A stretch of DNA of 20,238 nucleotides, taken from Candidatus Falkowbacteria bacterium CG10_big_fil_rev_8_21_14_0_10_43_10 (GTDB lineage Bacteria > Patescibacteriota > Patescibacteriia > Patescibacteriales > XYC2-FULL-47-12). The position numbers were made by a program, and so were the translations under genes. Below the pieces are notes generated by a model. That model made no database searches and was not told the origin of the DNA. It saw nothing but the letters and a program-made list of their open reading frames with translations. Shown piece by piece: positions 6,623 through 13,101 of the stretch (position 1 is the first letter of the stretch; each line of letters begins with the position of its first letter). The stretch spans positions 1 to 20,238 of the forward strand of contig PFAR01000035.1 in NCBI GenBank assembly GCA_002773655.1. The letters run 5' to 3'.

Positions 6623-9283
6623 ATGTTCAACAAATTAACTAACAAATCGCAAGAAGCGCTGATAGTGGCGCAGAATATAGCTTTGGAAAACGGCCAGCAG
6701 CAAATTTCAGCCATCCACTTGCTGTTCGCTTTGGTTATCCAGCCGGACAGCTTAGTAAAGACTATTTTGGATAAACTTAACATCAGCGAGGACAAGGTAA
6801 AACACCTGATAGCCGCGGAAATTGAAAAATTGCCGAAGACTCCGATTGAATCAACCGTCGGAACAATCCAGGGAACGCAGGAGGTGGCGCTGGTTATGAA
6901 TGAAGCGAAAAAAGAAGCGCTAAAAATGAAAGATGAATTTATTTCCACCGAACATTTATTTATGGCTATTATGCTGGTTAAATCAACTGCCCAGGATATC
7001 CTGGCAAAATTATCCGTTAATTATGAACCGGTTCTAAAAATTCTAGCGGAAGTGCGCGGCAACCAGCGGATTACCGACCCGGAGCCCGAGGCTAAATTCC
7101 AGTCCCTGGAAAAATACGCGGTTAATTTAACTAAAATGGCCCGCGAGCAAAAGCTTGACCCGGTTATCGGCCGGAACGATGAAATCCGCCGCATTATGCA
7201 GGTTTTATCCCGCCGCACCAAAAATAATCCGGTTTTAATCGGCGAAGCCGGCACCGGAAAAACCGCGATAATTGAAGGCCTGGCACAGCGCATTGTGGCT
7301 GGCGACGTGCCGGAAAATTTAAAAAATAAAGAATTAATCAGCCTGGATCTCGGCTCCCTCTTGGCCGGTGCCAAATTCCGCGGTGAATTTGAGGAACGGC
7401 TGAAAGCGGTGCTAAAAGAGATAAAAGCCCAGGAAGGAAAAATAATTTTATTCATTGATGAACTGCATACTTTAGTCGGCGCCGGCGCCACTGAAGGGGC
7501 GCTAGACGCCTCCAACATGCTAAAGCCAACCTTAGCCCGCGGCGAACTCCACGCCATCGGCGCCACTACCACTAAAGAATACCAGAAATATATTGAAAAG
7601 GACGCAGCTTTGGAGCGCCGCTTCCAGCCGGTTTATGTTAATGAGCCGACAATTGAAGACACTATTGCCATTCTGCGCGGCATTAAAGAAAAATACGAGG
7701 TCTACCACGGCGTCCGCATCACGGACAAAGCGATCATCGCGGCGGCGGAGCTGTCTCAGCGCTATATTACCGACCGATTTTTGCCGGACAAGGCGGTGGA
7801 TTTGGTTGATGAGGCCACCTCGGCCCTGCGCATGGAAATTGATTCTATGCCGGAAAATTTAGACAAGCTCAAGCGCGAAATCACCCGCCTGCAGATTGAA
7901 AAAACCGGCATTGAAAAAGAAAATAAAAACAACTCGGTCAATAATGACGCTAAGAAAAAAAATGCCGCCACTATCCGTAAAATTTCCAAAAATCTTTCGG
8001 AATTGAAAGAGGAGGCCAACCAGATAGAAATCCACTGGAAAAACGAAAAAGATGTTATTGGCGCCATTCGGTCCGATAAAAAGAAGATTGATGAATTAAA
8101 GCAGGAAGCGGAGCGGCTGCAGAACGCCGGCGAGCTGGACAAGGTGGCGGAAATAAAATACTCTAAAATCCCCGACGTGCAAAAAAATATTGAGGCTAAT
8201 GAAAAAAAATTGGCCGGCATCCAAAAAACCGGACAAGCAATTCTCAAGGAAGAGATAGACGAGGAAGACATCGCCCTGGTAGTTTCCCGCTGGACCGGCA
8301 TTCCGGTCGCCAAGATGCTGGAAACAGAGAGTCATAAGCTGGCGAAGATTGAAGGCGAGCTGAAAAAACGTGTGGTCGGGCAGGATGAAGCCATTAAATC
8401 AGTAGCTAACGCCATCCGCCGCTCCCGCGCCGGCATTAATGAAGTTGGCAAGCCGATCGGCTCTTTCTTATTCGTCGGACCGACCGGCGTTGGTAAAACA
8501 GAATTGGCCAAAACCCTGGCTGACTTAATATTTAATAATGAAGACGCCATTATCCGGCTGGATATGTCCGAATATATGGAAAAGCATTCGGTCGCCAAAA
8601 TGATCGGTTCCCCCCCAGGCTATATCGGCTACGAAGAAAGCGGCCAGCTGACCGAGAAAGTCCGCCGCAAGCCGTACAGCGTGGTTCTGTTTGATGAAAT
8701 CGAAAAAGCCCACCCCGATGCTTTCAATATCTTATTGCAGATTTTAGACGACGGACGTTTAACCGACTCCAAGGGCCGGGTAGTTAACTTTAAAAACACA
8801 ATTATAATTATGACTTCCAACTTGGGCAATAAAGTTATCCAGGACTACTCCATCGGCTTTGCCGACCACGGCGAAACCGAAGCCCAGGCCGATTCCATCC
8901 GGGAGAAAGAAATGCGGGATAAAATAATGGAAATTTTGAAAGATCACTTTAAACTGGAATTTTTAAACCGGATAGACGAAATTACTATCTTTAAGGCGCT
9001 CCCGGAAGATGTTTTGGCCAGAATAGTCGATCTGGAATTGTCAAAGGTCCAAAGCCGCCTGGCCGCCAAGAATATTAAGCTGCAATTCAAAGAGGGTATT
9101 AAAAAGCTAATCGCCAAAAAAGGCTTTGACCCGACTTTCGGCGCCCGCCCCTTAAAACGGGTGATTCAAAATATGATTTTAGACGAGCTGGCGCTGGAGA
9201 TTATTGAAGGCAGGATTAAAGACAACGATAAAGTGGAAATTATCTTGGACCAGAAGGATAAAATCGCAATGAAGGTTAAATAA
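6623..9283 (+). CDS. clpB: ClpB-type Hsp100 AAA+ chaperone with IGF loop
   Basis: An 886-residue two-ring AAA+ unfoldase/disaggregase. It has a Clp N-domain (about 1-145); D1 with Walker A GEAGTGKT (207-214), Walker B ILFIDE (275-280) and arginine finger ERR (331-333); a long coiled-coil middle domain (about 410-545), the length typical of ClpB; and D2 with GPTGVGKT (619-626), VVLFDE (687-692), NRID (782-785) and sensor-2 GARPLKR (840-846). After TSNLG the protein has a DYSIGFADHGETEA insertion (IGF 744-746). It aligns in place with the VGF/LGF ClpP-docking loop of ClpC and is absent from E. coli ClpB. It may therefore be a disaggregase, a ClpP partner, or both. CIRCE control supports a heat-shock role. 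It is the only long gene on the plus strand, monocistronic, and ends at a terminator shared with the convergent gene. The family call is certain; the ClpB-versus-ClpC label is not. Confidence 0.92.
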   Translation: MFNKLTNKSQEALIVAQNIALENGQQQISAIHLLFALVIQPDSLVKTILDKLNISEDKVKHLIAAEIEKLPKTPIESTVGTIQGTQEVALVMNEAKKEALKMKDEFISTEHLFMAIMLVKSTAQDILAKLSVNYEPVLKILAEVRGNQRITDPEPEAKFQSLEKYAVNLTKMAREQKLDPVIGRNDEIRRIMQVLSRRTKNNPVLIGEAGTGKTAIIEGLAQRIVAGDVPENLKNKELISLDLGSLLAGAKFRGEFEERLKAVLKEIKAQEGKIILFIDELHTLVGAGATEGALDASNMLKPTLARGELHAIGATTTKEYQKYIEKDAALERRFQPVYVNEPTIEDTIAILRGIKEKYEVYHGVRITDKAIIAAAELSQRYITDRFLPDKAVDLVDEATSALRMEIDSMPENLDKLKREITRLQIEKTGIEKENKNNSVNNDAKKKNAATIRKISKNLSELKEEANQIEIHWKNEKDVIGAIRSDKKKIDELKQEAERLQNAGELDKVAEIKYSKIPDVQKNIEANEKKLAGIQKTGQAILKEEIDEEDIALVVSRWTGIPVAKMLETESHKLAKIEGELKKRVVGQDEAIKSVANAIRRSRAGINEVGKPIGSFLFVGPTGVGKTELAKTLADLIFNNEDAIIRLDMSEYMEKHSVAKMIGSPPGYIGYEESGQLTEKVRRKPYSVVLFDEIEKAHPDAFNILLQILDDGRLTDSKGRVVNFKNTIIIMTSNLGNKVIQDYSIGFADHGETEAQADSIREKEMRDKIMEILKDHFKLEFLNRIDEITIFKALPEDVLARIVDLELSKVQSRLAAKNIKLQFKEGIKKLIAKKGFDPTFGARPLKRVIQNMILDELALEIIEGRIKDNDKVEIILDQKDKIAMKVK

Positions 9284-9300
9284 AATAAATATAAACAATA

Positions 9301-9327
9301 AAAAGACGGGTTTTAAACCCGTCTTTT
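9301..9327. terminator. bidirectional terminator, Hsp100 / polymerase-ligase
   Basis: A 13-bp perfect inverted repeat (AAAAGACGGGTTT at 9301-9313, its complement at 9315-9327) with A-runs on one side and T-runs on the other, so it can end transcripts from both strands. The stop codon of the minus-strand gene (9313-9315) lies inside the stem. Confidence 0.9.
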
Positions 9328-10926
9328 ATTTATTAAGATAGCCGAAACTAAAACCACATACCCAATTCCCAGTGGATGGTTAAGATACGGACTAAATATG
9401 CTTGTCACTATAATCATTACTAATCCAGATAGTAAAGCGATACTGAAGAGGGCATCTAAATATTTAATATTAAATATTTTATATTTAATATTTTTAATTC
9501 CATTAACTGCAATGACCCCCAGCAACACTAAATAAGCGACTAGCCCTAATAATCCCAGCTTCAGCCAAATATCCAACCAACCCCACTCAAAAGCGTAAGT
9601 CGTATATTCCCCGCTCGGATTCTGTTCTAGGACACGGGGATCTTCTGTGACATAAGTGACAGTCGCGCCAAATCCTTCTCCCTGCAGCGGGGCTTTTTTA
9701 ATTTCAGAAAGAAGTACCGGCAATAAATTCCAGCGGCTGGATCCGGCCGCGTCGCCTAAGGTACTCGCCCGTTCGGAAATTAAGCTGGCGGAAAAATTAG
9801 CGTTCGGGTTAGGATAAGGAAATTTTATAACTCCGTAAATTAATCCCACGCTTAAAACTCCCGCTGTTATTAATGTGCCAATCTGCCACAAGATTGCCCT
9901 CCACTCTTTATAAAAAAATATTATTAAAATAAAATAATAAAATAACAAACCAATAAATAATCCGACCCAAAAACTTCGGGAAAAGCTGATGAGTATCGTG
10001 GAAACGCAGAGCAATAGAGCAATAGAGCAATAGAGCAATTCCTTTTTTTTGCGTTCCAGCTTATAGAACATCAACAACGATAAAAAAATAAAAAAACCAA
10101 TTAAAACATAGATGTGGCTCTGGAAAAATACTCTGGTAAACCCGCTTTCCGTTCCGGTAATCTCCCCCACTCCGGTAACCCGCACCCAGCGGTACACTTC
10201 ATAAACTACCGGCAGTAAATTATGGGAAAAACCGTAAACTAAAAACAGAGTCTTTGCCACCAGCCAAACTATGGCCGCGGAAAACACAATGAACAAATCG
10301 CGTAAAAACTGTTCACTCCTATTTTCACTGTTTTGGAATACATACAGCACAGGAAATAAAATGCCAAAATAAATCCAGCCGTTGAAATCAAAAAATATGT
10401 CGCTCAAATTATTATGGCGCAAATAGCCGTTTATCACTCCCCATCCTAAAAAAATAAAAAGCACCAGATAAAAAATATTTAGATTGTTTTTTTGCCTTAT
10501 TCCCTCAAACTTTTTTTTCACGTTGTCCGAAAAATTTTTAAAGTCGCCGAAGTCTTCAAACACTTTCTTGCTTTTTAGAATATATTTATCCACCTCCTCA
10601 TTAATGTCAAAACCGCTTTTAGTGCTGGCCCATTTTAATAACACCTTGCCCAGCCAGGCCGACATTACCACTAAAAACAGCCCTATGCGCAAAGAAAACT
10701 GCGTTCCTTCGTATTCATAAAAAAATAAATATCCCTTTGACCCGATAAACAGCTCCGCCAATAATATTAACAACCCGTATTCCAGTTTATGGACTGTTAA
10801 TAATAAAGTAACTGCCAGTATCGTGAAAAATGCGACTTCACGCAGCTGCGGATAATAAAATCCGGCGAAGGAAAATGCTTCGACTAAAAAAATCAGCAGA
10901 AAATAGAGGCGGAGTTGTTTTAACAT
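9313..10926 (-). CDS. O-antigen polymerase/ligase (Wzy/WaaL-like) membrane protein
   Basis: A 537-residue polytopic membrane protein with about a dozen hydrophobic helices. A hydrophilic Lys-rich loop lies near 100-150. A large external loop carries the Wzy_C/O-antigen ligase signature: SSRW at 396-399, then an I-K-P stretch and GEGFG at 416-420. Members polymerise lipid-linked repeat units (Wzy) or transfer glycan to an acceptor (WaaL); which one applies is not decidable here. The ATG at 10926 was preferred over a TTG at 10950, which lies in an AT-rich repeat. No Shine-Dalgarno sequence is visible. Two repeat tracts lie inside the coding sequence: four 8-bp units (residues 296-307) and a TTTAATAT tract (477-490). 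It is the last gene of the polysaccharide cluster, after two GT2 genes, and converges on the Hsp100 gene. Confidence 0.8.
   Translation of the reverse strand: MLKQLRLYFLLIFLVEAFSFAGFYYPQLREVAFFTILAVTLLLTVHKLEYGLLILLAELFIGSKGYLFFYEYEGTQFSLRIGLFLVVMSAWLGKVLLKWASTKSGFDINEEVDKYILKSKKVFEDFGDFKNFSDNVKKKFEGIRQKNNLNIFYLVLFIFLGWGVINGYLRHNNLSDIFFDFNGWIYFGILFPVLYVFQNSENRSEQFLRDLFIVFSAAIVWLVAKTLFLVYGFSHNLLPVVYEVYRWVRVTGVGEITGTESGFTRVFFQSHIYVLIGFFIFLSLLMFYKLERKKKELLYCSIALLLCVSTILISFSRSFWVGLFIGLLFYYFILIIFFYKEWRAILWQIGTLITAGVLSVGLIYGVIKFPYPNPNANFSASLISERASTLGDAAGSSRWNLLPVLLSEIKKAPLQGEGFGATVTYVTEDPRVLEQNPSGEYTTYAFEWGWLDIWLKLGLLGLVAYLVLLGVIAVNGIKNIKYKIFNIKYLDALFSIALLSGLVMIIVTSIFSPYLNHPLGIGYVVLVSAILINKRRV
9457..9498 (-). 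repeat. TTTAATAT repeat translated in frame (NIKYK...NIKYL)
   Basis: An AT-only tract of repeated ATATTTAATATTAAATAT words encodes NIKNIKYKIFNIKYL near the C-terminus of the polymerase/ligase. The same type of tract occurs inside the GT4 gene at 13477-13512. Confidence 0.6.
10008..10039. repeat. 8-bp tandem repeat x4 (AGAGCAAT) inside a coding region
   Basis: Four exact head-to-tail copies of AGAGCAAT, at 10008-10015, 10016-10023, 10024-10031 and 10032-10039. On the minus strand they encode part of a membrane helix (LLYCSIALLLCV). Eight is not a multiple of three, so gain or loss of a unit shifts the frame. Confidence 0.9.
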
Positions 10927-10935
10927 AATGACAAA

Positions 10936-11048
10936 ATTTTCAATTATCAATTTCCAATTTTCATTTAATTTTCAATAACCAATTATCAAATGTTTGAAAA
11001 TTAAAAAATTGGAAATTAATTGAAAATTGATTATTGTAAATTGAAAAT
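10936..11048. repeat. imperfect inverted repeat of AATTTTCAATT units
   Basis: The whole interval between two genes is made of AATTTTCAATTATCAATTT-type words. The left half (10936-10990) is imperfectly complementary to the right half (10991-11049), so the transcript would fold into a long weak hairpin. A related single arm lies at 14179-14219. Confidence 0.65.
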
Positions 11049-11927
11049 TTATAGTTTGGATTGGGTCTTAGATCTGATTTTAAACAATTGTGCAATCCAC
11101 GCTAAAATCAAACTATCTACACTTGCTCCCCAAAGTAGAAACCAATTAAATCGGTTGTGATACTTTTTAAAATAAGTAAGCAGGCCGCGGTTAAAACGCC
11201 TTTGCTTCGTAAACCCCATTTGCTGGGCAAAACTCCTGCCTTCGTAATGAATGACGCGGGAAATCGGCGTGTACATTATCTTCTCGCCCATCTTCCGCAA
11301 GCGCTTGCATAAATCAAGGTCTTCCCACCAAATAAAATAGTCTTCCGACCAGCCGCCTATTTTTTTTATTATATCACGGCGGGCGAAAATGAAAGCGCCC
11401 ATAATCTGCTCCACCTCCTGCTCGCGCGTATAATCAAAATCTTTGGCTAAATATTTCTTTAAAAATGGCGGCCGCCAAAAATAGTGCAGTTTGTATAAAA
11501 TCCATAATTGCGACCAAAAAGTCGGGTCCCGTTTTATATTTGGCTGGCGATGCCCGTCGCCATATTGCAACTGGCAGGTGCAGACAGCGGCTTCTTTATT
11601 CTCCTCCAGATAATTAAACAAAAGTTTGGGCGTATTTTCCACCAATTCCATATCCGGATTCATAAAAAGAACGTATTTGCCTTGGGCCAGCGCCAAACCT
11701 TGGTTATTGGCCCGGGCAAAGCCGGCATTGTTCTGGTTTAAAATTATATGCAGATTTTGATAGCTGAAAGTAAGGGCGTTGAGCATCTGGGGAGATCCGT
11801 CAACGGAAAAATTATCAACTACTATAACTTCATATTCCAATCCTTGCGCAAATACAAAAATAGACTTAAGGCACCGGTGCAGTAAGTCGCGGACGTTCCA
11901 GTTTACGATTATGATTGATAAGTCCAT
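11049..11927 (-). CDS. GT2 glycosyltransferase, WbbL/rhamnosyltransferase-like
   Basis: A 292-residue GT-A fold enzyme that probably transfers a sugar from a nucleotide donor onto a lipid-linked oligosaccharide at the inner face of the membrane. Visible are the N-terminal SIIIVNWN strand, VVDNFSVDGS (37-46), NNAGFARANNQG (66-77), NPDME (90-94) as the metal-site equivalent of DxD, an acceptor-side MGAFIFARRD segment (176-185) and WEDLDLCKRLR (201-211), the catalytic-base motif of WbbL-like enzymes. A hydrophobic helix at about 262-282 probably anchors the C-terminus. The ATG at 11927 lacks a Shine-Dalgarno sequence. It is flanked on both sides by inverted repeats (10936-11048 and 11935-12015). 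The rhamnose preference is a family tendency, not a reading of the sequence. Confidence 0.87.
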   Translation of the reverse strand: MDLSIIIVNWNVRDLLHRCLKSIFVFAQGLEYEVIVVDNFSVDGSPQMLNALTFSYQNLHIILNQNNAGFARANNQGLALAQGKYVLFMNPDMELVENTPKLLFNYLEENKEAAVCTCQLQYGDGHRQPNIKRDPTFWSQLWILYKLHYFWRPPFLKKYLAKDFDYTREQEVEQIMGAFIFARRDIIKKIGGWSEDYFIWWEDLDLCKRLRKMGEKIMYTPISRVIHYEGRSFAQQMGFTKQRRFNRGLLTYFKKYHNRFNWFLLWGASVDSLILAWIAQLFKIRSKTQSKL

Positions 11928-11934
11928 AACTTAT

Positions 11935-12015
11935 TGTCATTCCCGCGAAGGCGGGAATCCCGTTAAGAATAGCAAAACTAAAATTGACGAGATTCCCGCC
12001 TTCGCGGGAATGACA
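11935..12015. repeat. 25-bp perfect inverted repeat, ATTCCCGC-GCGGGAAT type
   Basis: Arm 11935-11959 is the exact reverse complement of 11991-12015. Each arm contains its own hairpin, ATTCCCGCGAAGGCGGGAAT. The 31-nt centre has no ORF. The core resembles the dRS3-type repeats scattered through Neisseria and many other genomes, and the layout resembles a very short non-autonomous mobile element. It fills the gap between the two GT2 genes. It is GC-rich in AT-rich surroundings. Confidence 0.85.
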
Positions 12016-12018
12016 GTG

Positions 12019-12744
12019 TTAAAATATTTTATGTTTTTTCTTTATAATTTCCATCGCCTCTTTATACTTCTTCACTTCTTTCATCCACGGCAACCAGCGA
12101 TAAACAAACTTCGGCAGCCAATGCGACATCGTGCCATGCGCCGTTTGCGCGGTAAATAAAAATTCCGGGAACCAAACGCCCGTATGCCCTTGTGCAAGCA
12201 TTGTCAGCCACAAATCCCAGTCCTGCAATCGTTTAATATTCTCATCCCAGCCCGGAAAATGCTCCCGCCGGCATAGTGACGTAGTGTGAATATATGGCAT
12301 CTGTTTTAGTTTCTCCGCGTCAAACGGCCAAAGTTTAAACTTTTTTTTGCCAAAAATAAATGACGAATAAGCGTAACTTGCCTCCGGATTATTTTGTAAG
12401 GCATCGTGCATCTTTTCCAGCATTTCCGGCTTACCCACCAAATCAGCATCCCAAAATATTATAAATTCACCAAGGGACTCTTCCAGTCCTCTATTTCTGG
12501 CTGCATTCGACCCCATGTTTTTCTGCTCTATTACCTTATACCTTATATCTTTTACCTTGAATTTGGAAATAAATTCATCTACAATCCGCCCGCTGTCATC
12601 CGTACTTCCGTCGTTCACAATAATCACCTCATAATTTTTGTAAATCTGCTGTAAAATACTCCCCAGACATTGCTTTAATTCTTCGGATTTGTTATAAACT
12701 GGAATTATTATGGAAATCAGATTGTTTTTCTGTACTATTGACAT
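12019..12744 (-). CDS. family 2 glycosyltransferase
   Basis: A 241-residue soluble GT2 enzyme with a GT-A fold. It has SIIIPVYNK (11-19), VNDGSTDDS (43-51) for nucleotide binding, NMGSNAARNRGLEES (76-90), a WDADL DxD metal site (98-102) and an LQDWDLWL motif (173-180) carrying the likely catalytic acid. Unlike its neighbour it has no clear membrane segment. It is short but complete for a GT2 domain. Residues 64-71 (VKDIRYKV) are encoded by an ACCTTATACCTTATA-type repeat (12532-12555). The ATG at 12744 overlaps the -35 box of the divergent small ORF. It probably adds one sugar in the assembly of the surface glycan; the donor is unknown. Confidence 0.88.
   Translation of the reverse strand: MSIVQKNNLISIIIPVYNKSEELKQCLGSILQQIYKNYEVIIVNDGSTDDSGRIVDEFISKFKVKDIRYKVIEQKNMGSNAARNRGLEESLGEFIIFWDADLVGKPEMLEKMHDALQNNPEASYAYSSFIFGKKKFKLWPFDAEKLKQMPYIHTTSLCRREHFPGWDENIKRLQDWDLWLTMLAQGHTGVWFPEFLFTAQTAHGTMSHWLPKFVYRWLPWMKEVKKYKEAMEIIKKKHKIF
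12532..12555 (-). repeat. ACCTTATA repeat translated in frame
   Basis: Repeated TACCTTATACCTTATATC words encode VKDIRYKV between two conserved GT2 blocks. It resembles the in-frame tracts in the GT4 and polymerase/ligase genes. Confidence 0.45.
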
Positions 12745-12767
12745 TTTCTATATCTTATGTTTATATA
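12738..12767 (+). promoter_or_regulatory. promoter of the small membrane ORF
   Basis: TTGACA (12738-12743) is followed by an 18-bp spacer and TATATA (12762-12767). The -35 overlaps the start codon of the divergent GT2 gene (12742-12744). A second -10-like TATAAA lies closer to the ORF, so the exact start is uncertain. Confidence 0.55.
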
Positions 12768-12810
12768 TAAATAATCTTAAGTTCACTATAAAAAAGAAAG
12801 GGAAAGATCC

Positions 12811-12978
12811 ATGAACAGAACATTTGATTTTATCTATGTGATGTTAGGAAGTTTATGTATTGGCGCCGTGGTTGGTATTTTATCGAATTTTGCCGGAGTA
12901 CCAATCTTAACAGCCTTAAAATGCGCGGCGCTAACGTTTAGCGGCGTACTGATTATAACATCATCATTACATCAATGA
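12811..12978 (+). CDS. small two-helix membrane protein, unknown function
   Basis: A 55-codon ORF not recognised as any family. It runs ATG to TGA and encodes two hydrophobic helices (about 8-27 and 32-52) joined by a short NFAG-type turn, with little charge outside them. GGGAAAG-type purines lie about 8 nt before the ATG. A TTGACA promoter lies upstream and an intrinsic terminator directly downstream (12991-13050), so the locus is a complete transcription unit. It is inserted opposite in direction to the polysaccharide genes. Candidate roles are a small inner-membrane protein of the glycan pathway or a type I toxin-like peptide. For the latter there is an extended -10 on the other strand (plus 12952-12960), but such matches are common in AT-rich DNA. 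It could also be a sRNA with a chance ORF. Confidence 0.6.
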   Translation: MNRTFDFIYVMLGSLCIGAVVGILSNFAGVPILTALKCAALTFSGVLIITSSLHQ

Positions 12979-12990
12979 ATTTTAGTTTTG

Positions 12991-13050
12991 CCGCAATATC
13001 CTGTTCGTCTCGCTAATTTAACAGAACGAACGAGAATTGCGGTTTTTTTT
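12991..13050 (+). terminator. intrinsic terminator of the small ORF
   Basis: CCGCAAT (12991-12997) pairs with ATTGCGG (13036-13042), and an inner GTTCGT/ACGAAC stem also forms. Eight T residues follow immediately (13043-13050). Confidence 0.85.
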
Positions 13051-13101
13051 ATTTTAAAAATATTTTTTATATTAAATTTTTTATTATTGTTAAATTTCTA
13101 T

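Noticed and set aside
7021..8313. Long minus-strand ORFs (183 codons each) opposite the Hsp100 gene
   Set aside because: They are antisense to conserved AAA+ domains, Ser/Phe-rich as expected for a shadow frame, and have no family motifs.
10008..10039. A CRISPR-like array
   Set aside because: The 8-bp units are directly adjacent with no spacers and lie inside a coding region.
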